The notes under the pieces were generated by a model. That model made no database searches and had not been told where the DNA came from. It worked only from the letters and a program-made list of their open reading frames with translations. The translations under genes were made by a program, and so were the position numbers. Of a DNA stretch of 64,000 nt, positions 55,121-63,422 are shown one piece after another. The stretch is from Marivita geojedonensis (lineage in GTDB: Bacteria > Pseudomonadota > Alphaproteobacteria > Rhodobacterales > Rhodobacteraceae). The stretch is taken from the NCBI RefSeq assembly GCF_002115805.1, contig NZ_JFKC01000006.1, positions 62,001-126,000 of the forward strand, given 5' to 3'. Positions within the stretch are counted from its first letter, which is position 1. Every line of letters begins with the position of its first letter.

Positions 55121-57913
55121 ATGAATTTTGCCAGCCGCATCACCCGACTTCCCCACGCATATGAACCCGAACAGGGGGGCGATGCGCTCAAGGTGGCTCC
55201 TTGGGCGACGGATGATCTGGCGCGGCTGATCGACGGGGCAGGCGGGTGCAGCCCCTATCTCAAATCGCTGATCGACAAGGAAAGCGGCTGGCTCGAAACC
55301 GCGTTCGACGACCCCGAGGCGGCGCTTCTGCACGAGCATGACGCCCTGCGCGCCACCGCGCCGGATGCCCTTCCGACACGGCTGCGGCAGGCCAAGCGGC
55401 GTGTGGCGCTCCTGACCGGTCTGGCCGATTTGGCGGCGGTCTGGCCGCTCGAAACCGTCACGCAGGCCCTGACGGACTTTGCCGACCTTTCGGTCCACCT
55501 CGCTCTGCGCGCCACCATCGCGCACGAGATCAAGCGCGGCAAGCTGCCGGGGCAGACCGAGGACGATGTCGAACAGGCCGGTGGCATGGTGGCGCTGGCC
55601 ATGGGCAAGATGGGCGCCGGCGAGTTGAACTACAGCTCGGACGTGGACCTGATCTGCCTCTTCGACGAAACGCGCTTTGATCCGAACGATTACCATGAGG
55701 CCCGCTCGGGCTTCGTGCGTGCGACCCGCAAGGCCTGCGCCCTTCTCAGCGACATAACGGGCGAGGGCTATGTGTTCCGCACCGATCTGCGCCTGCGGCC
55801 GGACCCTTCCGTCACGCCGGTCTGCATCGCGATGGAAACGGCAGAGAGGTATTACGAAAGCCTTGGCCGGACATGGGAACGCGCCGCCTATATCAAGGCG
55901 CGCGCCTGTGCGGGGGACATTGCGGCGGGTGAGGGGTTCCTCAAGACACTGACGCCCTTTGTCTGGCGCAGGCATCTGGATTTCGCCGCCATCGAAGATG
56001 CGCATGACATGGTGCGCAAGATCCGCGACCACAAAGGGCTGGGCGGGCCGATCACCCTGCCGGGGCACAACATGAAACTGGGGCGCGGCGGCATCCGCGA
56101 AATCGAGTTCTTCACCCAGACGCGCCAGATCATCGCTGGCGGCCGCGACCCCGATCTGCGGGTGCGGGGCACGGTGCCGGGGCTGGCAGTGCTGGCCGAC
56201 AAGGGCTGGGTGCCGTCCGACGTGGCCCAGACGCTGACCGCGCATTACCGCGCGCATCGCGAGGTGGAGCACCGCGTTCAGATGATCCGCGATGCCCAGA
56301 CCCATGACCTGCCGCAATCCGAAAGCGGGTTCGACCGGCTGGCGGCCTTCATGGGCACCGACCGGGCTAGCCTCCAGCGCGACCTGCGAGACCGCCTCGA
56401 AGAGGTGCACGCGCTGACCGAAGGCTTCTTCGGCGGAGAGGCCACGCCCGCGCACGACATGGACGTTCCCGAAGATCTTGCCCGGTCCGAGATCGTCAGT
56501 CGCTGGCGCACCTATCCGGCGCTGCGCTCGGCGCGGGGCAGCGGGATTTTCGAACGGCTGCAGCCGGACATTCTGGGCCGTCTGGCGAAAACATCACATC
56601 CGCAGGACGCGCTTGCGGCTTTTGACGGCTTCCTCAGCGGGTTGCCCGCCGGCGTGCAGGTGTTTTCGCTGTTCGAAGCCAATCCGCATCTGATCGATCT
56701 TCTGATCGACATTGTCGGGGTGTCGCCGGATCTCGCACGCTACCTGTCGCGCAATGCCTCCGTGTTCGATGCGGTCATCGGCGGGGATTTCTTTGCCGAC
56801 TGGCCGGGGCAGGCGGCGCTGCGAAACGCGCTGACCGAGGAACTGGCCCGCGAAAGTGACTACGAGAACAAACTCAACACCGCCCGCCGCTGGGCCAAGG
56901 AATGGCATTTCCGCATCGGCGTGCATCTGCTGCGTGGCCTGATCGGGGCCGAAGAGGCGGGTGCGCAATATGCAGACCTTGCCGATGCCACGCTGGGCGC
57001 GCTGGCCCCCGAGGTCGAGGCGGATTTCGCCCGCAAGCATGGCCCCTGTCCGGGCCGGGGGGCGGTCGTGCTGGGCATGGGCAGCCTCGGGTCGCGGCGT
57101 CTTCATGCGAAATCCGATCTCGACCTGATCGTGATCTACGATCCCGGTGAGGTGGAGATGTCCGAGGGCCGCAGGCCGCTTGCCCCGCGCCCCTATTACG
57201 CACGTCTGACACAGGCACTGATCACGGCGGTAACGGCGCCGATGGCCGAAGGCCGTATGTACGAGATCGACATGCGCCTGCGCCCGTCCGGAAATCAGGG
57301 GCCGGTGGCAACCAGCCTGACCTCGTTCCGCACCTATCAGTTGAACGACGCCTGGGTGTGGGAACATCTCGCACTGACCCGTGCCCGCGCCGTGGCCGGA
57401 CCGGACACGCTGGCCCGGGATGTGGCTCAGGTGCAGGCCGAGGTGCTCGGCGCTGAGCAGGACCGCGACACCGTGCTGCGCGAGGTCGCGACCATGCGCA
57501 ACCGCATCGCCGCGGCCAAAGGGGGCGGGGATCCGTGGGACCCCAAGCTGGGGCAGGGGCGGCTTCAGGATATCGAACTGGTCGCGCAAGCCGCAGCCGT
57601 GCTGGGCGGGCAGCCGCTTGGCTCTGTGCCCGACGCGCTGCAAAGCGGGGTGTCCTGCGGCTGGCTCAGTGGCGAACAGGCCGACCGTCTGGCAGACACG
57701 TACCGCCTGTGCTGGGCGCTCCAGATCGCGTCGCGGCTGATTTCGGAATCCACAATCGCGCCGGACAGCGACAACAGCGCGGCCTCGGGCTTTTTGTGCA
57801 GGATCACCGGAACCGACAGCATTTCGGAGCTGAAAAAGACACTCGATACGGCATCGACCGAGGCGGCGCAGATCATCAACGCCGTGTTGCCGGATGTCAG
57901 CGAAGAGGACTGA
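55121..57913 (+). CDS. glnE: Bifunctional glutamine synthetase adenylyltransferase/deadenylase
   Basis: A 930-residue regulator that adenylylates and deadenylylates glutamine synthetase in response to PII and glutamine. Two nucleotidyltransferase domains are visible: GELNYSSDVDLICLFDE at about 165-180 and RLHAKSDLDLIVIYDP at about 655-670, both with the DxD pair. Helical linkers contain GRGGIREIEFFTQTRQI and MYEIDMRLRPSGNQG. The length is typical. The start is the first ATG with a well-positioned frame; no clear ribosome site precedes it. A small gene follows 3 nt after its stop. Confidence 0.96.
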   Translation: MNFASRITRLPHAYEPEQGGDALKVAPWATDDLARLIDGAGGCSPYLKSLIDKESGWLETAFDDPEAALLHEHDALRATAPDALPTRLRQAKRRVALLTGLADLAAVWPLETVTQALTDFADLSVHLALRATIAHEIKRGKLPGQTEDDVEQAGGMVALAMGKMGAGELNYSSDVDLICLFDETRFDPNDYHEARSGFVRATRKACALLSDITGEGYVFRTDLRLRPDPSVTPVCIAMETAERYYESLGRTWERAAYIKARACAGDIAAGEGFLKTLTPFVWRRHLDFAAIEDAHDMVRKIRDHKGLGGPITLPGHNMKLGRGGIREIEFFTQTRQIIAGGRDPDLRVRGTVPGLAVLADKGWVPSDVAQTLTAHYRAHREVEHRVQMIRDAQTHDLPQSESGFDRLAAFMGTDRASLQRDLRDRLEEVHALTEGFFGGEATPAHDMDVPEDLARSEIVSRWRTYPALRSARGSGIFERLQPDILGRLAKTSHPQDALAAFDGFLSGLPAGVQVFSLFEANPHLIDLLIDIVGVSPDLARYLSRNASVFDAVIGGDFFADWPGQAALRNALTEELARESDYENKLNTARRWAKEWHFRIGVHLLRGLIGAEEAGAQYADLADATLGALAPEVEADFARKHGPCPGRGAVVLGMGSLGSRRLHAKSDLDLIVIYDPGEVEMSEGRRPLAPRPYYARLTQALITAVTAPMAEGRMYEIDMRLRPSGNQGPVATSLTSFRTYQLNDAWVWEHLALTRARAVAGPDTLARDVAQVQAEVLGAEQDRDTVLREVATMRNRIAAAKGGGDPWDPKLGQGRLQDIELVAQAAAVLGGQPLGSVPDALQSGVSCGWLSGEQADRLADTYRLCWALQIASRLISESTIAPDSDNSAASGFLCRITGTDSISELKKTLDTASTEAAQIINAVLPDVSEED

Positions 57914-57916
57914 ACC

Positions 57917-58180
57917 ATGCGCAAGGGCGACGCCACCGACCCCAAGGGCCTGATCGCGGAATCCTACCGCATCGACGGCATTAGCTATGAGGAATGCCGC
58001 TCGATCTTTCTGGACTGGGCGCTGGCGGTCCCGGTGGACGCCGACAGCCAGACCTTGATTTCAGAGCTGCTGTCGCGCCATGGCGAAGAAGGGCACCCGA
58101 TGACCCAGGTGCTCACTGAAGGCCTGACCGCTGCCAAAACCCCAAAACGCCGCGGGGGATGGAAAGCCAGACGCAGCTGA
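57917..58180 (+). CDS. Small protein of unknown function coupled to glnE
   Basis: An 87-residue cytoplasmic protein starting 3 nt after the glnE stop, so most likely cotranscribed and translationally linked. It begins with a basic and acidic stretch, has a central SYEECRSIFLDWAL helix and DADSQTLISELLSRHGEEGH, and a lysine/arginine-rich tail (TPKRRGGWKARR). I recognise no family. Its position suggests a role near nitrogen control, but nothing in the sequence shows this. Confidence 0.75.
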   Translation: MRKGDATDPKGLIAESYRIDGISYEECRSIFLDWALAVPVDADSQTLISELLSRHGEEGHPMTQVLTEGLTAAKTPKRRGGWKARRS

Positions 58181-58246
58181 AAGTGGCGATTTGGCACCCA
58201 GATCCGCGGATTTCAGCCAGAAACTGCATTGCTTTTTCACTTGTTC

Positions 58247-58258
58247 GGAGAATTCTCC
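58247..58258. promoter_or_regulatory. 12-nt perfect palindrome in an AT-rich leader
   Basis: GGAGAATTCTCC, about 210 nt before the most likely ACP-like start, in a region (58181-58470) that becomes visibly AT-richer towards its right end, with TTTGG, AAAAAATATAAC and other promoter-like runs. It may be an operator; a chance palindrome is possible. Confidence 0.3.
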
Positions 58259-58469
58259 TATATCTGCGCTGGCGCATCGCATTGGCATTTGCGGTGTGAT
58301 GGCAACCGCATTCCGACGTATACGGCAAGGATCGCACAAACGGCTCCTTTGCCCGCGCAGTTGGGTAGTAGACGCTTGCCGAAGAAAAAATTTGGTTTGC
58401 AATATCAGTTGGGTGAACTCGAGGACTTTAAAAAATATAACTGCTGCCAACCCGTTCCTGCAGGCACCG

Positions 58470-58820
58470 ATGATGACAGAGCGGTTCGATCCGGTGCCCA
58501 CTAACCGGCAGACAGCTTACCTCCGCCACGGAAGCAAAACACATAGGAGCTGCACGCGCTTATTTATCGGAAGGTTATCCATACCCAGCCCGACACCTGA
58601 GGCGCTTCTCGCCGAAGCACTGGGCTTGGACCCTTCGACCATCGGTCCCGAGACCGCGCTTGAAACCAGTGCGGCGTGGGACAGTCTGGCCCATTTCCGG
58701 ATCGTTGCCGCAATCGAAGAGACGCTGGCTCGTCCGCTGACCCCGGACGAGATTTTCTCCGCAACGGATTACCAGAGCATCGGAGCGTTGCTCACGACCG
58801 GAACCGCCGCCCAGGATTGA
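58470..58820 (+). CDS. Orphan acyl carrier protein-like protein
   Basis: Residues about 42-116 fold like an acyl carrier protein: TPEALLAEALGLDPS, then SAAWDSLAHFRIVAAIEE with a DSL serine (Ser72), DEIFSATDYQSIGALL. The phosphopantetheine-type serine is kept but the motif is WDSLAH rather than DSLxxVE. ATG 58470 is the likely start, giving 116 residues with about 40 ahead of the domain; no in-frame ATG lies closer to it, and no ribosome site is strong. An upstream TTG frame is not credible. No ketosynthase or synthetase partner is adjacent. Confidence 0.6.
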   Translation: MMTERFDPVPTNRQTAYLRHGSKTHRSCTRLFIGRLSIPSPTPEALLAEALGLDPSTIGPETALETSAAWDSLAHFRIVAAIEETLARPLTPDEIFSATDYQSIGALLTTGTAAQD

Positions 58821-58916
58821 GCCTGCCGGTCCGTCGTACGCCAACCCGTTCACCAATATCGACAAATGCGCGGAAACATGCTCCTTGGTCTGGCCGGGTC
58901 AGTGGGAAAGGGCGTC

Positions 58917-59825
58917 ATGCGCGAGAGGTCGGACAATGCGGTTCTCGCGATCCTGATCAGCGTCCTCGCGCTCGTCCTCTTCGATCTGATGGGGTTGATC
59001 ATCAAGCATCTTTCTCCTCGCTACAGCGCGGCGGAGCTTTCGGCCTATCGTAACCTCTTCGGTCTTGTGCCCAGCCTGATTGCACTCTGGATGACGGCAA
59101 GCTGGCGCGAGGCCGGGCGTCCGATGCGGATCCGCCAGTGGCGGCTGGCGGCGCTGCGGGGCGTTGCGGTCACCTTTGCCCAGTTCATGTTCTACCTGTC
59201 GCTCGGGATCATGGCCTTTGCCACGGCGACGACGATTTCCTACACAACCGCGCTGTTCACCACGGCACTCGCCGTTCCGATCCTGCGGGAGCGGGTGGGC
59301 TGGGTGCGCTGGTCCGCGGTCGCGGTCGGGTTTGTGGGGGTAGTGATGATTCTCAGACCGGGCAGCGATGCGTTTTCGTGGGCGCTGCTGCTGCCGGTCG
59401 GGGCGTCTGCGCTTTATGCCTTCAGCGGCGTGACCGCACGGCTGATCGACCCGGAGGTGCCTACGCCGCTCTTCAACCTCTATTCTTCGGTCATTGCGGC
59501 GGCGGGGTCGTTCACGCTGGCCATATCCATCGGCGGTTTCACCCCGGTGGCCAGCACCAGCGATCTGGCGTTCATCGTCCTGATGGGAATGTTCGGCGGA
59601 TCAGCGGTGCTGTGCCTTGTGGTGGCCTACCGTATGACCGAGCCAAGCAACCTTGCCCCGTTCAGCTATTTCGGCATTCCCATCGCATTCTTTCTGGGAT
59701 GGGTGTTCTTTGCCGAAGCGCCAGTGGACGATCTCTGGCCCGGTGCGCTTCTGATCGTGATCGGTGGGCTGATGATCGTGTTCAGGGAACGCGGGTTGCG
59801 GCGTCCGAAGGGACCCGGGCTCTGA
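58917..59825 (+). CDS. DMT-superfamily (EamA) transporter
   Basis: A 302-residue inner-membrane protein with ten helices in two EamA repeats, including RGVAVTFAQFMFYLSLGIMA and SAVLCLVVAYRMTEPSNLAP. Start ATG 58917 is favoured over 58866 and 58878, which would add charged residues without a ribosome site. The substrate is unknown. It runs toward the convergent bactofilin gene and is separated from it by the minus-strand terminator at 59848. Confidence 0.85.
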   Translation: MRERSDNAVLAILISVLALVLFDLMGLIIKHLSPRYSAAELSAYRNLFGLVPSLIALWMTASWREAGRPMRIRQWRLAALRGVAVTFAQFMFYLSLGIMAFATATTISYTTALFTTALAVPILRERVGWVRWSAVAVGFVGVVMILRPGSDAFSWALLLPVGASALYAFSGVTARLIDPEVPTPLFNLYSSVIAAAGSFTLAISIGGFTPVASTSDLAFIVLMGMFGGSAVLCLVVAYRMTEPSNLAPFSYFGIPIAFFLGWVFFAEAPVDDLWPGALLIVIGGLMIVFRERGLRRPKGPGL

Positions 59826-59847
59826 GCCCGTCTGCCTTGCGCCCACG

Positions 59848-59871
59848 AAAAAGGCCGCCCAAGGGGCGGCC
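59848..59871 (-). terminator. Intrinsic terminator of the M23-bactofilin pair
   Basis: On the minus strand GGCCGCC and GGCGGCC form a 7-bp stem with a 5-nt loop, followed by five uridines. It starts 25 nt after the bactofilin stop. Confidence 0.88.
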
Positions 59872-59896
59872 TGACTTCTGTCCGGGCTGAACGATA

Positions 59897-60400
59897 TCAG
59901 CCGTTCGATGCCGCCGGTGCCGGGGCAGGGGCCGGCTTGGCCTTGCCACCGTTGAGCGGGTCGTCCTGACGCTGCACCGAGCCTTCGAAATGGGCGCCAG
60001 ATTCGATCGCGATGGTCTTGTGGATGATATCACCCTCGACACGTGCGGTTGCGGTCAGACGCACCTTCAGGCCACGCACACGGCCCACGACGCGGCCGTT
60101 CACCACGACATCGTCAGCCACCACTTCGCCCTTGATCGTGGCGCTCTCGCCCACGGTCAGCAGGTGCGCACGGATGTCGCCCTCGACGGTGCCTTCGACA
60201 TTGATGTCGCCGGTGGTCTTCAGATTGCCCGTGATGTGCAGATCGCTCGACAGGATCGAGGCCGCCGGCTTGGCCTTGGGCGCGGATGCCTTGAACTCGG
60301 TTGCCGCAGACGGGCGCGAGGTTTCGGGAGTCGCCGGTTTCGGCGCGCTGCCCTCATCGGCCTTGGGGCCGGGCTCATTGATTTTACTTTTAGAAAACAT
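59897..60400 (-). CDS. Bactofilin
   Basis: A 167-residue polymer-forming cytoskeletal protein. After a disordered Pro/Ala/Lys-rich N-terminus, ILSSDLHITGNLKTTGDINV begins the beta-helix core, continuing VEGDIRAHLLTVGESATIKG and VVGRVRGLKVRLTATARVEG. The tail is Pro/Ala rich. Bactofilins position wall enzymes and shape the cell. The start overlaps the stop of the M23 peptidase gene by 11 nt, so the two are made together. Confidence 0.94.
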   Translation of the reverse strand: MFSKSKINEPGPKADEGSAPKPATPETSRPSAATEFKASAPKAKPAASILSSDLHITGNLKTTGDINVEGTVEGDIRAHLLTVGESATIKGEVVADDVVVNGRVVGRVRGLKVRLTATARVEGDIIHKTIAIESGAHFEGSVQRQDDPLNGGKAKPAPAPAPAASNG

Positions 60401-61703
60401 CGTTTGCAGCCTTGATGTAGATCATGGGGTTAACGGGTTTGCCGCCGACTCGAACCTCGTAGTGTAAATGGGTGCCGGTGGAACGACCAGTGTTCCCCAT
60501 AGCAGCAATTCTATCCCCGCGCGAGACCCTTTGACCCTTCTTCACGTAGAGTTTCGAGTTATGCGCGTAGCGGGTTTCGATGCCGAACTCATGCTGGATC
60601 TTGACGAGTCTACCATATCCTGACTGCCAGCCCGCATAGGTCACAACACCGTCCGCCGTGGCGTAGATCGGCGTGCCGTGTGCGCCGGCGAAATCGGTGC
60701 CCGCATGCAGGCGACCCCAGCGATATCCGAATCCGCTGGTAAAGCGGAACGAATCCTTGATCGGCATGGCGAAGGGCGCTTTTTCCGCCGCGATCCGGTA
60801 CAGGTTGAGGCGGTCCATCTGGTTCAGGATGCGGTTGGCGCGCAGCACGTCCTCAGACGGTTCCTCGCCACGGGTCGAGAAGCTCAGCGGCATCAGCGGG
60901 CCACCCTGGCCGGAATAGCCACGGCGCACCTGATTGAGGATGGTGTCGGGGTTCATGCCCGCCGCTTCGAACATCTTGTCGAGCGGTTTGACGGAGACGG
61001 TCATCGCCTCTTCGAGCTGGCGGAAGATTGTGTCGTTCTTTTCTTCCATCAGCTTGATTTCGGTCGCCATCTCGTCGGCGCGGATCAGGGCATCCTGCGC
61101 GTCGGCCACAACCTGATCGCGCTCTTCTGCGGTGCGGGCCAGGGCGGCTGACAGGAAATCCAGCGTCGTGCTGTCGATCTCGCCACCCGAGGCAAGGGCA
61201 GTACCGCCTTCGTTGATCTCGTTCCGCAGTGCGGCCAGTTCGGTCCGTACGTCTTCGCGGTCACGGATCGCATCGCGCAGTTTCAGCTGAACAGCCTCCA
61301 GTCCGGTTTCCAGCTCTGCCGTGCGGGTTTCGGCATCGAGCAGCCTGGACTGCATGACCGAGACCTGTTCCAGAGCGGTGTTGAACCGCTCCTGCGCGGC
61401 GACCGCTTCGGCGGCACGGGCATTGCGTTCTTCGGAGAGGATGTTGAGGCGAAGCTGGTAGGTTTCGAGATCGCGGCGGGCCTGTTCGCGGAAGTTGCCG
61501 GATCCGATGGAGTCCATCAGCAGGACGGCGGTGGCGATGATGCTCCAGGCTAGGACGAGGGATGCGCCCCCGAAGGCAATGGCCTGTGTGCTGGATTTCA
61601 GCCGGATGAAGCGGGTGTCTGTATCGGATCTCAGGAACAGTCGGCGTTCCGGAAAAAAGCGTTCAAGTATGGCATGCAGTTTGATCGCAAGTCGTGTGCG
61701 CAC
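60390..61703 (-). CDS. M23 (LytM-type) peptidase with coiled coil, bactofilin partner
   Basis: A 437-residue bitopic membrane protein starting at GTG 61703 with AGAGGAAC upstream. One transmembrane helix lies near residues 41-65, then a long coiled coil (about 70-225), then a LytM domain with His333 and Asp337 in HAGTDFAG and His412/His414 in GTHLHYEV, a complete zinc set. The active site should cleave peptidoglycan cross-bridges. The gene overlaps bactofilin, an operon arrangement documented for bactofilin-M23 pairs (for example LmdC type) that control cell shape. Confidence 0.93.
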   Translation of the reverse strand: MRTRLAIKLHAILERFFPERRLFLRSDTDTRFIRLKSSTQAIAFGGASLVLAWSIIATAVLLMDSIGSGNFREQARRDLETYQLRLNILSEERNARAAEAVAAQERFNTALEQVSVMQSRLLDAETRTAELETGLEAVQLKLRDAIRDREDVRTELAALRNEINEGGTALASGGEIDSTTLDFLSAALARTAEERDQVVADAQDALIRADEMATEIKLMEEKNDTIFRQLEEAMTVSVKPLDKMFEAAGMNPDTILNQVRRGYSGQGGPLMPLSFSTRGEEPSEDVLRANRILNQMDRLNLYRIAAEKAPFAMPIKDSFRFTSGFGYRWGRLHAGTDFAGAHGTPIYATADGVVTYAGWQSGYGRLVKIQHEFGIETRYAHNSKLYVKKGQRVSRGDRIAAMGNTGRSTGTHLHYEVRVGGKPVNPMIYIKAANDVF

Positions 61704-61918
61704 CTGTATGTTCCTCTTTCCCGTCCCTTAGGTCGCGCCTCTAAAGCCCCAACTCCGGGCGCGTATCCGTTACGGCTCTATCGATACATTCCGAAATTGG
61801 CAACGTTTTTGGACCAGTGATTCCCGCGCGCGCGCGATCCCTTGCCGAATTGGCAAGATTTCGCCGATCTTTTCGGGGCTTATCGAAGGTTGCGCATCTG
61901 CCACGGAACGTGGCGCGG

Positions 61919-62728
61919 TCAGCCGGTTTCCGTCAGCGGCCAGTAGAAATCCGGCGGAAGCCCCGCCTCGGCGCGCTTTTCCTCGTTGAAAGGTGGTTTC
62001 AGTGCGCCTTTGAAATAGCGCCGCACCAGTGTGTGAAAGGCGTCTTTCGGGTCTTCCTCGTGGCGCCCACACAGAAAGTGAAACCATTTCGAGCCATAGG
62101 CCACATGCCCCACTTCCTCGGCATAGATTGTCTCAAGTGCGGCCACGGCGCTGGTGGCATCGGCCTTGCGGAAGATCTCGATCATGCCGGGGGTCACATC
62201 CAGGCCCCGTGCTTCGAGCACCATCGGCACCACCGCCAAACGGCCCATGAAATCGTCCACCGTGTCTTCGGCGGCGCGCCACATGCCGGCGTGGGCGGGC
62301 AGGGCGCCGTAAAAGCTACCCATCTCTTCAACACAGTCGCACATCAGGTTGAAATGCTTGGATTCCTCGTCCGCCGCCTTGACCCAGTCATCATAGAACC
62401 CCATCGGCATCCGGACATGGGTAAAGCGCGGGATGATGTCCCAGTGCAGGTCCACCGCGTTCAGTTCGATATGCGCCACCGCATGCAGAAGCGCGATGCG
62501 CCCCTGCGGACTGCCGGGCTTGCGCTTGGGCACATCGCGCGGGTCGAGCAGTTCCGGCGCATCCGGCCGGGATGGGCGCAGCGGCGGCGTGGCGGTTCCG
62601 ATCTCAAGCGGCGCGCCTGCCTCGCGCGCGGCGAACCATTGCGCGGCATAGTCCCGCGACTTGGCGGTTTTGTCCCGCCCGTCCGCAGTGGTCAGAACAT
62701 CCACCGCCATGTCACATAAGGTCATCAT
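61919..62728 (-). CDS. DUF455 ferritin-like protein
   Basis: A 269-residue protein of the DUF455 family with a ferritin-like helical bundle: ALLHAVAHIELNAVDLHWDI and AADEESKHFNLMCDCVEEMG carry the E-x-x-H type metal ligands, and IYAEEVGHVAYGSKW supplies the third. The metal centre and substrate are unknown. ATG 62728 (or the adjacent ATG at 62725) follows GAGGGGCT. A 154 nt gap with three hairpins separates it from the upstream bcp gene. Confidence 0.88.
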   Translation of the reverse strand: MMTLCDMAVDVLTTADGRDKTAKSRDYAAQWFAAREAGAPLEIGTATPPLRPSRPDAPELLDPRDVPKRKPGSPQGRIALLHAVAHIELNAVDLHWDIIPRFTHVRMPMGFYDDWVKAADEESKHFNLMCDCVEEMGSFYGALPAHAGMWRAAEDTVDDFMGRLAVVPMVLEARGLDVTPGMIEIFRKADATSAVAALETIYAEEVGHVAYGSKWFHFLCGRHEEDPKDAFHTLVRRYFKGALKPPFNEEKRAEAGLPPDFYWPLTETG

Positions 62729-62805
62729 AGCCCCTCATTGCGCGCTGGGCGTTGAAGTTCAAGCCGATGACCTGTGCTTCTCTGTTTAATAAATACCTCG
62801 GGAGT

Positions 62806-62871
62806 ATGAGGGCGGAGCCCTCATGCGCGCCGCAGGCGCGCCCCGGTCGGATCGGGCATGGCCCGATCCGA
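62806..62871 (-). repeat. Three consecutive hairpins after bcp
   Basis: Three inverted repeats, each with a 3-nt loop: 62806-62824 (ATGAGGGC-gga-GCCCTCAT), 62825-62841 (GCGCGCC-gca-GGCGCGC) and 62847-62871 (TCGGATCGGGC-atg-GCCCGATCCGA). They sit 11 nt after the bcp stop on the minus strand. No uridine run is present. Confidence 0.85.
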
Positions 62872-62882
62872 GACAAAGATGA

Positions 62883-63350
62883 TCAAAGCGCCTTTGCCGC
62901 TTCAAGCACCTCTTCGGCATGGCCAGGTACTTTGACCTTGCGCCAGGCTTTCGCGATCCGGCCCTCGGCGTCGATCAGGAAGGTCGAGCGTTCGATCCCC
63001 ATGAACTTTTTGCCGTACATGGATTTTTCCTTCCACACGCCGAAATCCTCGGACGCGGTGCCGTGTTCGTCCGAGATCAGCGGCACGGTCAGCTTTTTCT
63101 TGACCATGAACTTCTCGTGGCTCTCGAGGCTGTCTTTGGAAATGCCGAACACCTTGACGCCGATCTGCGCAAATTCGCTGTCCAGAGCGGTGAAGGCCTC
63201 GTTTTCCTTGGTGCAGCCCGACGTTTCATCACGGGGGTAGAAAAACAACACAACCGGCGTGCCGCGCAGGCCCGACAGCGAGATTTCGCTGTGTTCGCCG
63301 CCCTGTACGGGAAGGGTGAAGTCCGGAGCCAATTCCAGTGTGTCGCTCAT
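62883..63350 (-). CDS. bcp: Thioredoxin-dependent thiol peroxidase (Bcp/PrxQ), single cysteine
   Basis: A 155-residue peroxiredoxin reducing organic and hydrogen peroxides. The peroxidatic Cys46 lies in YPRDETSGCTKE with the Thr and Pro of the active site. Bcp of E. coli has a resolving cysteine 5 residues later; here that position is Glu51 and there is no other cysteine in the protein, so it must be a 1-Cys form resolved by an external thiol. ATG 63350 follows AAAGGA. It is divergent from an AsmA-like gene. Confidence 0.93.
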   Translation of the reverse strand: MSDTLELAPDFTLPVQGGEHSEISLSGLRGTPVVLFFYPRDETSGCTKENEAFTALDSEFAQIGVKVFGISKDSLESHEKFMVKKKLTVPLISDEHGTASEDFGVWKEKSMYGKKFMGIERSTFLIDAEGRIAKAWRKVKVPGHAEEVLEAAKAL

Positions 63351-63422
63351 GGCGCTATCCTTTAAGAGTAAGAAAACGGATCGGGGGCTGTTCCCCGGTT
63401 TCGCAGAGAATAACGCAAAAGG

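Noticed and set aside
58191-58469. N-terminal extension of the ACP-like gene from a TTG start
   Set aside because: The extension lies in AT-rich leader DNA, has no ribosome site and reads as non-protein-like sequence.
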